From assembly GCF_002243345.2 (NCBI RefSeq), contig NZ_CP022655.2, forward strand, positions 1,924,501 through 1,988,500: a DNA stretch of 64,000 bases, written 5' to 3'. This DNA is from Paenibacillus sp. RUD330 (lineage in GTDB: Bacteria; Bacillota; Bacilli; Paenibacillales; Paenibacillaceae). Below the pieces are notes generated by a model. The model saw only the letters and a program-made list of their open reading frames with translations. It had not been told where the DNA came from and made no database searches. A program made the translations under genes and the position numbers. Below are positions 8,173 to 16,127 of the stretch, piece by piece; within the stretch, counting starts at the first letter, position 1, and each line of letters starts with the position of its first letter.

Positions 8173-9308
8173 AGGCTCTCCATTTCGGCGCAGGCAACAT
8201 CGGTCGGGGCTTTATCGGGCTGCTGCTGTCGCGTTCCGGCTACGATGTCGTCTTTTCCGATGTGAACGGAACGCTCGTCAACGCGCTGCGGGAGCGCGGC
8301 TCCTATACGGTGACGCTCGCGGATGAAGGCGGAGAAGCCATCGAGGTGACCGGAGTGTCGGCTATCGACGGCCGCGACGCCGCAGCCGTAGCCGAAGCGG
8401 TCGCCTCGGCGGATCTGGTCACGACAGCGGTCGGAGTGCCGATCCTGAAGCATATCGCTCCCGGCATTGCGGATGGGTTGAAGCTGCGCATGGAGCGCGG
8501 CGCTTCTCCCCTGCATGTGATCGCCTGCGAGAATGCAATCGGCGCCAGCACGCAGCTCAAAGAGCATGTCTACGCCCTGCTCGGGCCTGAGGATGCCAAG
8601 CGTGCGGAAGCGGCCGCGGCATTCCCCGATTCGGCCGTCGATCGGATCGTGCCGATCCAGCATCATGAGGATCCTCTTGCCGTTACCGTGGAGCCCTTTT
8701 ACGAATGGGTCGTCAACCGCTCGCAGATGCTGCCGGGATCGCAGGAAATCAGCGGCGTGCATTATGTGGACGATCTCGTGCCTTACATCGAGCGCAAGCT
8801 CTTCACCGTCAATACCGGCCATTGCAGTGCCGCCTATGCGGGATACAGCAAAGGCTGCGAAACGATCCAGCAGTCGATGCAGGACGAGGAGATCGTGAAG
8901 CTTGTCTCGGGAGCGCTGGCGGAGACGGGCGCGATGCTCGTGAAGGCATACGGATTCGACGAAGGCGAGCATAAGGTCTACATCGATACGATTCTCGACC
9001 GCTTCCGCAATCCGTATCTCACCGACGAGGTCGTGCGCGTCGGCCGCTCTCCGATCCGCAAGCTGTCTCCGGACGACCGGCTGATCCGGCCGGCGCTTCG
9101 CGCCCTGGAGCAGGGCGGACATGCGGACTCCCTGGCCGAGGTGATGGCGCTGGCCTTGAAGTTCGACTACGCCGAGGATCCCGAGGCAGTCAAGCTTCAG
9201 GCGATGATCGCCGCGAGCGGCGCAGCCGCAGCCTTCAGCGAAGTGAGCGGAGTGGAATCGGGCCATCCGCTCGCGGTGAGCGTCATCGAGAAGTTCAACC
9301 GGGTATAG
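8169..9308 (+). CDS. mtlD: Mannitol-1-phosphate 5-dehydrogenase
   Basis: A 379-residue NAD-dependent enzyme that oxidises mannitol 1-phosphate to fructose 6-phosphate. It starts with the nucleotide-binding motif LHFGAGNIGRGFIG (about residues 4-17). The conserved VIACENAIGAS segment (about 117-127) and KLFTVNTGHCSAAYAGY (about 211-227) are typical of polyol dehydrogenases of this family. It overlaps mtlF by 4 bases. It completes the core mannitol pathway in the operon. Confidence 0.96.
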   Translation: MKALHFGAGNIGRGFIGLLLSRSGYDVVFSDVNGTLVNALRERGSYTVTLADEGGEAIEVTGVSAIDGRDAAAVAEAVASADLVTTAVGVPILKHIAPGIADGLKLRMERGASPLHVIACENAIGASTQLKEHVYALLGPEDAKRAEAAAAFPDSAVDRIVPIQHHEDPLAVTVEPFYEWVVNRSQMLPGSQEISGVHYVDDLVPYIERKLFTVNTGHCSAAYAGYSKGCETIQQSMQDEEIVKLVSGALAETGAMLVKAYGFDEGEHKVYIDTILDRFRNPYLTDEVVRVGRSPIRKLSPDDRLIRPALRALEQGGHADSLAEVMALALKFDYAEDPEAVKLQAMIAASGAAAAFSEVSGVESGHPLAVSVIEKFNRV

Positions 9309-9353
9309 AACAGACAGAGACAACGAGTGCGATAGAGAAAGAAGGAGTTCAGC

Positions 9354-11078
9354 ATGAGCCAACTGATTACTGGAGTAGCCGCATCGCCCGGAATCGCGAT
9401 CGCGAAGGCATACCGCCTTCAGCAGTCGGAGACGGTTCCTTCGCGCAAGCCCGCAGAGGACGCCGGAGCGGAGAAGCAGCGGCTGAAGGAGGCCGTCGAG
9501 GCGGCTCGGGTCGATATCGACCGCATTCGGGAGCGGACGCTGGATAAGCTGGGCGCGCAGAAGGCGGAAATATTCGAAGCGCATCTGTTCCTGCTTGACG
9601 ATCCCGATCTGATCGACGCCGCGATGGACATGATCGACAGCGATGGAGTGGATGCCGCTTATGCGCTGCATGAAGTGTCCTCGTCCATCATCGACGTGCT
9701 TCGATCCATGGACAACGAGCTGCTGAGGGAACGCGCCGCGGACGTGAAGGATGTCGCCGGGCGGGTCATCAGCAAGCTGGAAGGCCGCGAGCACAGCGCG
9801 CTGTCGGAGCTGGACGAGGAGACGATCCTGATCGCGAACGATCTTACGCCGTCCGATACGGCTCAGCTCGATCTCGATTATGTGCGCGGCTTCGTGACGG
9901 AGATCGGCAGCCGCACTTCCCATTCCGCGATCATGGCCCGTTCCCTGGAGCTGCCCGCCGTCGTAGGCGCGGGAGCCGCCGCGGCGCGGATCGAGTCCGG
10001 CAGCATCGTCATTCTGGATGCGGTCGGAGGCGAGGTGATTGTGGATCCTTCCGATTCCCAGCTTCAGGACTATCAAGCCCGCAAGCGGGAATACGAGGAC
10101 TACAAGCTGCGCATGCAGCAGTTCGTGAACCGTCCTTCCGTCACGTCCGACGGCCATGAGGTGGAGCTGGCCAGCAACATCGGCGGCGTCGAGGATCTGG
10201 AGAAGGTGCTGGCGAACGGCTCGGACGGCATCGGGCTGTTCCGGACGGAGTTCCTATATATGGGCCGTTCGACGTTCCCGTCCGAGGAAGAGCAGTTCAC
10301 CGTCTACAAGCATGTGCTGGAGAAAATGAACGGCAAGCGCGTCGTCATCCGCACGCTCGACATCGGCGGAGACAAGGAGCTGCCCTACTTGACGCTGCCT
10401 AAGGAAGCGAATCCGTTCCTCGGCCTCCGCGCCGTCCGGCTCTGCCTGGAGCGGCAGGATCTGTTCCGCGCCCAGCTCCGCGCGCTGCTGCGGGCGAGCG
10501 CCCACGGAAAGCTGGCGATCATGTTCCCGATGATCGCTGTCGTCAGCGAGCTTCGCGAAGCGAAGCGCATCCTGGCGGAGGAGCGCGCTTCTCTGGAATC
10601 CGAGGGCGTGCCGGTATCCAATTCGCTCGAGGTCGGAATCATGATCGAGATTCCGGCAGCGGCGCTGAATGCCGAAGCGCTTGTGAAGGAAGTGGACTTT
10701 TTCAGCATCGGCACGAACGATCTCATCCAGTACACGATGGCCGCAGACCGCATGAACGAATCGGTCGCTTATCTGTACCAGCCGCATCATCCATCCATCC
10801 TGAGGCTGGTCAACATGGTCATCCAAGCCGCCAAAAAGCACGGCAAATGGGCCGGCATGTGCGGCGAGATGGCGGGCGATGCGGCAGCGATCCCGCTGCT
10901 GCTCGGCATGGGCCTGCATGAATTCAGCATGAGCGCCTCCTCGGTGCTGCCGGCTCGCGAGCTGGTGTCGCGCCTGTCTCAGCAGGAATGGGCCGTGCTG
11001 GCCGAGGAAGCTCTCGGCATGGACTCGCAGCAGGAAGTGCTCGATTTTGTCAACCAACAACTAAGGAGTGAAGCATAA
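9354..11078 (+). CDS. ptsI: Phosphoenolpyruvate-protein phosphotransferase (PTS Enzyme I)
   Basis: A 574-residue Enzyme I that takes phosphate from PEP and gives it to HPr. The phospho-His is residue 190 in GSRTSHSAIMARS. The PEP-binding barrel carries GIGLFRTEFLYM, the metal-site region FFSIGTNDLIQYTMAADR, and the catalytic Cys in GMCGEMAGD. It has AAGAAGGAG ahead of the ATG, and its length is normal. It follows mtlD by 45 bases with no terminator between them and precedes an HPr gene, so the mannitol operon carries its own general PTS proteins. The usual ptsH-ptsI order is reversed here. Confidence 0.96.
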   Translation: MSQLITGVAASPGIAIAKAYRLQQSETVPSRKPAEDAGAEKQRLKEAVEAARVDIDRIRERTLDKLGAQKAEIFEAHLFLLDDPDLIDAAMDMIDSDGVDAAYALHEVSSSIIDVLRSMDNELLRERAADVKDVAGRVISKLEGREHSALSELDEETILIANDLTPSDTAQLDLDYVRGFVTEIGSRTSHSAIMARSLELPAVVGAGAAAARIESGSIVILDAVGGEVIVDPSDSQLQDYQARKREYEDYKLRMQQFVNRPSVTSDGHEVELASNIGGVEDLEKVLANGSDGIGLFRTEFLYMGRSTFPSEEEQFTVYKHVLEKMNGKRVVIRTLDIGGDKELPYLTLPKEANPFLGLRAVRLCLERQDLFRAQLRALLRASAHGKLAIMFPMIAVVSELREAKRILAEERASLESEGVPVSNSLEVGIMIEIPAAALNAEALVKEVDFFSIGTNDLIQYTMAADRMNESVAYLYQPHHPSILRLVNMVIQAAKKHGKWAGMCGEMAGDAAAIPLLLGMGLHEFSMSASSVLPARELVSRLSQQEWAVLAEEALGMDSQQEVLDFVNQQLRSEA

Positions 11079-11080
11079 TT

Positions 11081-11344
11081 ATGGCAACCGGAACGTTCAC
11101 CGTCATTCATCCCCAGGGCTTCCATGCCCGTCCGTCCAAGCTGTTCGTGGAAAAGGCAAGCTCTTTCCCTTGCAAGGTGACGCTGCATAAGGGCAGCAAA
11201 AAAGCCAACGGCAAAAGCTCTCTCGGCCTTCTGACGCTCGGCATCGCCGCCGGCGACGAGATCACGGTGGAGACCGAAGGCGAGCAGGATGAGCAGGCGC
11301 TGCAGGAGCTCGGCGCGATGCTGACTAAGATTTACGAGGAATAG
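11081..11344 (+). CDS. ptsH: Phosphocarrier protein HPr
   Basis: An 87-residue HPr with the active His15 in GFHARPS and the regulatory Ser46 in NGKSSLGLL. It should therefore accept phosphate from Enzyme I and also be a target of HPr kinase, which couples HPr to CcpA in Firmicutes. It lies 2 bases after ptsI. It could be the cell's only HPr or a paralogue dedicated to this operon; the window cannot decide. A strong terminator ends the operon here. Confidence 0.93.
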   Translation: MATGTFTVIHPQGFHARPSKLFVEKASSFPCKVTLHKGSKKANGKSSLGLLTLGIAAGDEITVETEGEQDEQALQELGAMLTKIYEE

Positions 11345-11367
11345 ATTTTCCTGCGAAACGCATACAG

Positions 11368-11418
11368 GCCGTTTGGCGGCGCCGCTCCGAGAGCGGCGCC
11401 GCCAAACGGCTGTTTTTA
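11368..11418 (+). terminator. Strong terminator of the mannitol/PTS operon
   Basis: A perfect long stem (GCCGTTTGGCGGCGCCGCTC and its complement) with a CGAG loop is followed by TTTTTA. It closes the transcript that starts at mtlA. Confidence 0.9.
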
Positions 11419-11676
11419 TTACCGCTTCATAAGAAGAGCGAGGGATGACACCAGCTTCATATGGACTCATCAAAAATAAACGGAATTTTCAAAATGAATT
11501 CCTGCCGAAAGGGGAATGGGGTGAAAATAAACGCACAATAAATCCGGATCAAACAGGTCCTTGACCCTGCTGATTTTTTTCTAAAGTCATATTTCTTGAT
11601 TTCAATGAATAAACTGAATTCAATGCCTTGCCAATATCGGCGAGTGATGCCGATGCCGGCGAAATTTAATGCTTTT
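11419..11676. other. Non-coding stretch before the secreted helical protein
   Basis: AT-rich sequence with no credible ORF, RNA gene or hairpin that I can support. It lies between the PTS operon terminator and the phased TTAA repeats at 11677-11719. Confidence 0.5.
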
Positions 11677-11719
11677 TTAAGAGTCGCTTAAACCGGGCTT
11701 AACCTATGCCCGTTACAAT
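11677..11719 (+). promoter_or_regulatory. Helically phased TTAA repeats plus -10 element (PhoP-box-like)
   Basis: TTAAGA (11677), TTAAAC (11688) and TTAACC (11699) are spaced exactly 11 bases apart. TACAAT follows at 11714 as a -10 element, with no good -35. Direct repeats of TT(A/C/T)A(A/C)A at 11-base spacing are how Bacillus PhoP boxes are built. The match is imperfect and the regulator assignment is inference. Confidence 0.4.
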
Positions 11720-11770
11720 GAAGGCATACAAGCGGCAAGTCCGGGCATCCGGACGCCGGCGAAAGGCGGT

Positions 11771-12256
11771 ATGAACGTGGATCAAAGACAAGGACCTGAG
11801 CTCCCGGCTGTCAGCGCTGCGGCGAAGACTTCAAGGAGCGACCGCAAATCCAGGCAAGCCCGGCTGATCGCAGCCAGCGCTCTGCTGCTGATGCTGTCGA
11901 TGAGCAGCGCGATGTCCGTCCCTTCCCGCGCGCATGCATCGGCTGCCGCTCTGGAGAAGACGCAGTCCGACCGGATCGGTGCAAGCCGCATAGGGTGGAC
12001 GGCCGCGGCCGCGCAAGCGGCGGGACTGCCTGTAGACGAGCTCGTGGAGCGGCTGAGGAACGGAGAGACGCCGGCCGAAGCGGCCAGCTTGTCCAGCAGC
12101 GCGGAGGACGCCGTCATCCGCGGCGTTTATCAGCCATGGGAGGCGGAATTGGAGCGCCAGCTCTCCTCCGGGGAATTGACCGAGGCCCAGGCGGAAGCCC
12201 AAAAAAGCGCGCTGCTGACTGCGGCGCGCGGGCTCGTAACAGGCGAGTGGAGCTGA
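11771..12256 (+). CDS. Secreted or membrane-anchored helical protein of unknown function
   Basis: A 161-residue protein I do not recognise as a named family. A basic N-terminus (KTSRSDRKSRQARL) leads into a hydrophobic segment (about 37-55) ending in an AHA site, so it is probably exported by signal peptide. The mature part contains a short helical repeat-like motif: GLPVDELVERLRNGETPAEAA, then VIRGVYQPWEAELERQLSSG and ELTEAQAEAQKSAL. Similar 'VDELxxxLxxGxTxAExA ... GxLTxxQAxxL' patterns occur in many Firmicute secreted proteins of unknown role. The ribosome binding site is modest (GGCGGT). Promoter-like phased TTAA repeats lie upstream at 11677-11719. Confidence 0.65.
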   Translation: MNVDQRQGPELPAVSAAAKTSRSDRKSRQARLIAASALLLMLSMSSAMSVPSRAHASAAALEKTQSDRIGASRIGWTAAAAQAAGLPVDELVERLRNGETPAEAASLSSSAEDAVIRGVYQPWEAELERQLSSGELTEAQAEAQKSALLTAARGLVTGEWS

Positions 12257-12423
12257 AAAAGGGAACAAGCCTGAGAGAGGGCGCCGGCAATGAGCCGGCG
12301 TCTGCATAGGCGGCAGGATACGGAGCGGATCGAGCAATCGGCGATCGGCTAGCGTGACAGCTCCTCCCCTTGCTCCAAACTCCCTCACAAGAATAAGACC
12401 AGGAAACCTTCTTGCTCCGCTGA
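12257..12423. other. Non-coding stretch downstream of the secreted helical protein
   Basis: No ORF with a ribosome binding site is present. A short GCCGGC...GCCGGC hairpin near 12280-12303 lacks a T-run. It continues into the 11-base tandem repeat. Confidence 0.4.
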
Positions 12424-12475
12424 GCCAATAGCGTGCCAATAGCGTGCCAATAGCGTGCCAATAGCGTGCCAATAG
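12424..12475. repeat. Tandem repeat, unit GCCAATAGCGT
   Basis: Four perfect copies of the 11-base unit GCCAATAGCGT start at 12424, 12435, 12446 and 12457, with a partial fifth copy at 12468-12475. The array is non-coding and abuts a bidirectional terminator. One helical turn per unit would place every copy on the same face of DNA. Confidence 0.92.
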
Positions 12476-12481
12476 ACCATG

Positions 12482-12512
12482 AAAAAAACCGCCCGGTCCG
12501 GGCGGTTTTTTT
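12482..12512. terminator. Bidirectional intrinsic terminator
   Basis: AAAAAAACCGCCCGG and its complement CCGGGCGGTTTTTTT form a near-continuous stem with a minimal loop. It has A and T tracts on both sides and can end transcripts from both the 11.8 kb gene and the convergent glsB-like gene. Confidence 0.88.
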
Positions 12513-12549
12513 CATGCGCTATATTTCATAGGCGTTGCAAGGCTTCCAA

Positions 12550-12804
12550 TCAAGAAGCTCTGCGCATGCTTCCAAGAATAAGGCTGACGATCGCGACAAG
12601 CACGATAGCTCCGATCAAAGCCGGAATGAAGTAGAAGCCTCCGACGACAGGACCCCACTCGCCGATCAGCATGGAACCGAGCCATGCGCCGACAAAACCT
12701 GCAATGATGTTTCCGATGATGCCTCCCGGAACGTCGCGTCCCACGAGCATGCCCGCCAGCCAGCCGATGATGCCTCCAACAATCAGTGCCCATAACCAAG
12801 TCAT
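12550..12804 (-). CDS. GlsB/YeaQ/YmgE family stress-response membrane protein
   Basis: An 84-residue integral membrane protein with three hydrophobic segments and glycine-rich turns (GGIIGWLAGMLVG, GGIIGNIIAGFVGAWLG, PALIGAIVLVAIVSLI). This is the small transglycosylase-associated/GlsB family, often induced by general stress. AGGGAGGAAATC lies upstream of the ATG at 12804. Function beyond membrane stress response is not established for the family. It is monocistronic and shares a bidirectional terminator with its convergent neighbour. Confidence 0.88.
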   Translation of the reverse strand: MTWLWALIVGGIIGWLAGMLVGRDVPGGIIGNIIAGFVGAWLGSMLIGEWGPVVGGFYFIPALIGAIVLVAIVSLILGSMRRAS

Positions 12805-13143
12805 GATGATTTCCTCCCTTTTCTTCTTTCAGTGTCGTGTTTCCCTCATGCCATTAAGTAACCCTTGCCGCAGATTTAGAATCAGGCTGCCGGCGAGGCT
12901 CATCGAAATTTGTTCGGACGGACGTACCGTGAATCCGGTCTTTATTCCACCCATATAGAGGAAGCGAAAAGTTTATGATAGGCCTAAAGAACTATTTCTA
13001 TAGTCATATATAAATTATGAAATGGTTCCATCCGAATAATCTAGTAAACAAATACCCGCTACTTACGAACTACAAAATGATATATTGATAGTTCGATAGA
13101 TACATAACAGATGAGGCCGCGGGCTCAAACGGAGGTTATCGGA
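12805..13143. other. Intergenic region between glsB-like and transglutaminase genes
   Basis: About 340 bases without an ORF that looks real; the 3' half is AT-rich. It contains the inverted repeat CGAACTA / TAGTTCG (13066-13072 and 13089-13095, 16-base spacer) about 50 bases ahead of the transglutaminase start, which may be an operator. I see no clear sigma-A promoter. Confidence 0.5.
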
Positions 13144-13980
13144 ATGAAGGTTATTCGCTCAGCATTCGAAGGATGGTTCAAAGGAATCGTATCCGCAGCC
13201 GCGGCAGCCGCATTGATCGCAGCTCCCCTGCAGGCGTCGGCAGCGGCGGAGCCTGCCGCAGCCGCCGTCTATGCCGCAGGAGGCGCCTACGCGGCCGATT
13301 CCTTCGAGGAAGCGGCATCCATCGTCTACGGCGTCATGAAGCAGTCGTACGGGACTTCCGTCACGGTCGACTATGCAGGCGACACCTCCGACTTGGCCAA
13401 GCAGCTGGACAAGCTGTTCAAGCAGATCGGAAGCAAGGACGACTACATGCGCTTTGTATTGAAGAAAATGAGCTGGAGCTGGACGAGCACCCGATACCAG
13501 GCCGCCATCACGTTCAAGATGGAGTATTGGGAAACCGCCGAGCAGAGCGAGTATGTCCGCAAAACGGCTAAGGAAGCCGTCGATTCGCTGCTGAAGCCGG
13601 GCATGACGGACAGGCAGCAGGTCAAGTCGATCCACGATTGGGTGATCGGCCGATTCGCCTATGATTATTCGCTCTCCAGCCATTCGGCTTACGACGGCTT
13701 GGTGAAGGGCGGGAGCACCGTCTGCCAGGGCTATGCTCTGATGACGCAGCGGATGCTGGAGGCGGCTGGATTCGACAGCCGGATCGTATACGGGGACTCC
13801 AAGGGATCCAAGCATGTATGGAATCTGGTCAAGCTGGGCGATTCGTGGCTCCACCTGGATACGACCCTTGACGAGGGCGGCGCCGGAAAGCCGGGAACGG
13901 CTTACCTGCTTGTGTCGGACGACGTCATCGGCAAGGATCACAGCTGGGTCCGTTCCGAGTATCCGGCGGCAAAAGGATGA
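13144..13980 (+). CDS. Secreted transglutaminase-like (papain-fold) protein
   Basis: A 278-residue exported protein. The ATG at 13144 is preferred because GGAGG precedes it; an upstream in-frame ATG lacks one. Residues about 1-38 form a signal peptide ending ASAAAE. The transglutaminase core lies in the C-terminal half: IHDWVIGRFAYDYS, the nucleophile Cys in GGSTVCQGYALMTQRML, His in KGSKHVWNLVKL, and Asp in WLHLDTTLDEG. The Cys-His-Asp triad is complete. Bacterial members act as cysteine proteases, peptidoglycan-associated enzymes or crosslinkers; which applies is unknown. It is a single gene with no operon partner. Confidence 0.85.
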   Translation: MKVIRSAFEGWFKGIVSAAAAAALIAAPLQASAAAEPAAAAVYAAGGAYAADSFEEAASIVYGVMKQSYGTSVTVDYAGDTSDLAKQLDKLFKQIGSKDDYMRFVLKKMSWSWTSTRYQAAITFKMEYWETAEQSEYVRKTAKEAVDSLLKPGMTDRQQVKSIHDWVIGRFAYDYSLSSHSAYDGLVKGGSTVCQGYALMTQRMLEAAGFDSRIVYGDSKGSKHVWNLVKLGDSWLHLDTTLDEGGAGKPGTAYLLVSDDVIGKDHSWVRSEYPAAKG

Positions 13981-14074
13981 AAAAAGGAAATTTATTCCAC
14001 TGCTGAAATCGCTTTATGGCTTTCCCTTTCCTATGCGGGATGGTAAGATGGACGCATGATAGGAGGATGCGTGC

Positions 14075-14734
14075 ATGACGACAAACCATGATACCGAAGA
14101 CAAGCAGGCAGCTCCGGGAACCGAAGTTCCTGAAGGACAGCCCGGACTTACCGAAACCGAATTGATGAACATGATATCGGCGCTCTACCAGCATGGAGAG
14201 ACGGCGCTTAGAACGTTTTACCAGGATGAATACGAAGTGGACGGGCAGGTCATCAGCCACCCGATGTACGGACCTCTCGTCATGTACAGGCTGACGGATC
14301 CTAACGGCAACTTGTATACCTGCGGATTTTTCATGAACGAGCTCGTCCAGAATTTCCAGAAAAACGAAGACCCGGCCTTATGGTTGTCTTCCTTCTTCGT
14401 GGATATTCTAAGGGGAGAACGCAGCAGGCTCGTGCCGCCTCCGCCTCAGAACGAAGACGAGGCGAAGTTCCTGTTCGACCAGGTCATCGTCCCGCATATC
14501 GCCAAGACGGTCCGCGAGGAATTCGCTCCGGAGTCGGTGCATGTCGATATCGATGTCCATCCCGAGCATGGGCCGGTTGTCGAAGCCGGATTCCCGTCCA
14601 TCACCGACGGGAACAACGTCGTCGCCCTGCCGTTCCATTACCTGCTCGCGCTCCATCTGCTCAACAGGGATACGGCGGATCCGCTTGTCACCGGCATGTA
14701 CAAGATCCGCGAGGAACATGGACTGGATGCGTAA
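14075..14734 (+). CDS. Conserved protein of unknown function
   Basis: A 219-residue soluble acidic protein with AGGAGG upstream. I cannot assign a family. It has no signal peptide or membrane segment. Visible blocks are LTETELMNMISALYQHGE (about 28-45), GPLVMYRLTDPNGNLYTCGFF (about 66-86), a Pro run LVPPPPQNEDEAKFLFDQVI (about 118-137), and a C-terminal region predicted to be alpha/beta (VDIDVHPEHGPVVEAGFPSI). Repeated acidic and His residues could bind metal, but no known motif is seen. It is monocistronic with its own terminator. Confidence 0.75.
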   Translation: MTTNHDTEDKQAAPGTEVPEGQPGLTETELMNMISALYQHGETALRTFYQDEYEVDGQVISHPMYGPLVMYRLTDPNGNLYTCGFFMNELVQNFQKNEDPALWLSSFFVDILRGERSRLVPPPPQNEDEAKFLFDQVIVPHIAKTVREEFAPESVHVDIDVHPEHGPVVEAGFPSITDGNNVVALPFHYLLALHLLNRDTADPLVTGMYKIREEHGLDA

Positions 14735-14768
14735 TTGAACGTCCGTACGGAGGTGCGGCATGCAAGGC

Positions 14769-14806
14769 GGACAGGAGCGGATCGGCGATCCGCTCCTGTC
14801 TCTTTT
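14769..14806 (+). terminator. Terminator of the 14.1 kb gene
   Basis: GACAGGAGCGGATC and GATCCGCTCCTGTC form a perfect 14-base-pair stem with a GGC loop, followed by TCTTTTT. Confidence 0.88.
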
Positions 14807-14835
14807 TCCAGGTTAAAACCATTTATTCCTATCCG

Positions 14836-14887
14836 TTGACACGGATATCGCAGGATGATACTATACTGTCATCGATAGAGAGACAGT
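14836..14887 (+). promoter_or_regulatory. Sigma-A promoter and inverted repeat ahead of the nitroreductase
   Basis: TTGACA (14836-14841), 17 bases, TACTAT (14859-14864). Directly downstream ACTGTC (14865-14870) and GACAGT (14882-14887) form an inverted repeat over the likely transcription start, suitable for a repressor. The regulator is unknown. Confidence 0.65.
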
Positions 14888-14910
14888 TGACGATGAGGAG
14901 AGTGCGGAGA

Positions 14911-15576
14911 ATGTCCATCATTCCTGAGCAAAGCAAGGTCCAGCAGCCGGTCATCGATTTTCACACGGTCATCAAGGAACGCCGTTCCGTCCGCAAGTAT
15001 GACGCATCCCATAAGCTGACGGACGAGGAAATCCGGGAGCTGCTGTCGGCAGCCGTGCTGGCGCCTTCGGGCAGCAACATGCAGCCATGGCGCTTCATCG
15101 TCATTACGGATCCGGAATTGAAGCAGAAGCTTCTTCCGGTAGCCTTCAACCAGGAGCAGATCGTGGCTTCCTCCGCCGTCATCGCCGTGCTTGTCGACCT
15201 GGAGTCCTACAAGACAGCGCCGCGGATCTACGGTAAGGCGGTAGACGCTGGTTACATGAACCAGGAGACAGCCGACAAGCTGATCGGCAACATGAACAAG
15301 TTCTACGGCGGTCTCAGCCGTGACCGCGTTCTGCATGGAGCCTTGATCGACGGCGGCCTGGTGTCCCAGCAGCTGATGCTGGCCGCCCGCGCAAGAGGAC
15401 TGGATACGGTGCCGATGGCAGGCTACAATACGGAGCAGTTCCGCGAGATGTTCGGCGTGTCGGAGCGGTATGCGAACGTCATGCTGATCGCCGTCGGCAA
15501 GGCGGCCGAGCCGGGCCATCCGACCGTCCGCCTATCCGTGGACGAAGTGACCAGCTGGAACGAATTCCATCAATAA
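14911..15576 (+). CDS. Nitroreductase family flavoprotein
   Basis: A 221-residue protein of the FMN-dependent nitroreductase fold. The N-terminal FMN-binding motif ERRSVRKYDASHKLTDEEI (about 24-42) and the conserved AAVLAPSGSNMQPWRF (about 47-62) are intact. The C-terminal glycine-rich region includes LMLAARARGLDTVPMAGYN. Members reduce nitro groups, quinones or enoates with NAD(P)H; the physiological substrate is unknown. The ATG at 14911 follows GAGGAG by 10 bases; a longer form from an ATG at 14893 would overlap that site. A strong promoter with an inverted repeat lies upstream. Confidence 0.9.
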   Translation: MSIIPEQSKVQQPVIDFHTVIKERRSVRKYDASHKLTDEEIRELLSAAVLAPSGSNMQPWRFIVITDPELKQKLLPVAFNQEQIVASSAVIAVLVDLESYKTAPRIYGKAVDAGYMNQETADKLIGNMNKFYGGLSRDRVLHGALIDGGLVSQQLMLAARARGLDTVPMAGYNTEQFREMFGVSERYANVMLIAVGKAAEPGHPTVRLSVDEVTSWNEFHQ

Positions 15577-15703
15577 CTTTTCAATAATGGCTTTGGAATG
15601 GACCTTCGCGGGCATGCGTCAGGTCCATTTCTTCGTTTAAGGCGAATATCCCCAGGGTAATGAAGGCTCAGGCAGGACAAACCCTTTACCCCGAGAGGAT
15701 GAA

Positions 15704-16069
15704 ATGACTATGGCACAAGAGCAGGAGATCAAGAACGGCGCGGAAGCCTACGACAAAGTCAAGGAAACGATCGGAAACATGGACGAGGGCAAAAAAGAAC
15801 AGATTCTCGCCAGTTTCGGCGAATTCAAGAGCTATCTGGGCAACCGGATCGATCTGGCGAGGAGAATCGGCCTCGATGAAGAGCAGCTGGCGGTAGCCGC
15901 CGAGAAAGTCGCCGATTACCTGGCCAAGCACGAAGAGCCCCGCAACAGCGAGGAGAAGCTGCTGCAGGAGCTGTGGAAGGTCGGCAAGGACGATGAGCGC
16001 CACAAGCTTGCTCACATGCTGGTCCGCTTGAGCCAGGAAACGAATGAGCCTGCAATCGAGCGCTCCTAG
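15704..16069 (+). CDS. DUF3243 domain protein (YmfJ-like)
   Basis: A 121-residue all-helical cytoplasmic protein. The core INGxDxxKxxxILxSFxxF-type region is visible as ETIGNMDEGKKEQILASFGE followed by FKSYLGNRIDLARRIGLDEE and LAVAAEKVADYLAKHEEPRN. This is DUF3243, found across Bacilli (YmfJ in B. subtilis) with unknown function. The C-terminal part (ELWKVGKDDERHKLAHMLVRL) also matches the family. GAGAGG precedes two possible ATG codons, 15704 and 15710. Confidence 0.85.
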   Translation: MTMAQEQEIKNGAEAYDKVKETIGNMDEGKKEQILASFGEFKSYLGNRIDLARRIGLDEEQLAVAAEKVADYLAKHEEPRNSEEKLLQELWKVGKDDERHKLAHMLVRLSQETNEPAIERS

Positions 16070-16079
16070 CAGGAGGAGA

Positions 16080-16127
16080 AGGCATCTGGCCGAGGCTGCG
16101 TCGCAGCCCGGAGCGGATGCCTTTTCG
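16080..16127 (+). terminator. Terminator of the DUF3243 gene
   Basis: AGGCATC and GATGCCT form the outer stem, with an inner GGCTGCG/CGCAGCC stem, followed by TTTTCGTTT. Confidence 0.7.

Noticed and set aside
7890-10157. A 755-codon minus-strand open frame over mtlF, mtlD and ptsI
   Set aside because: Antisense shadow of three clear PTS genes.
12424-12475. CRISPR array
   Set aside because: The repeat unit is 11 bases with no spacers, and no cas gene is nearby.
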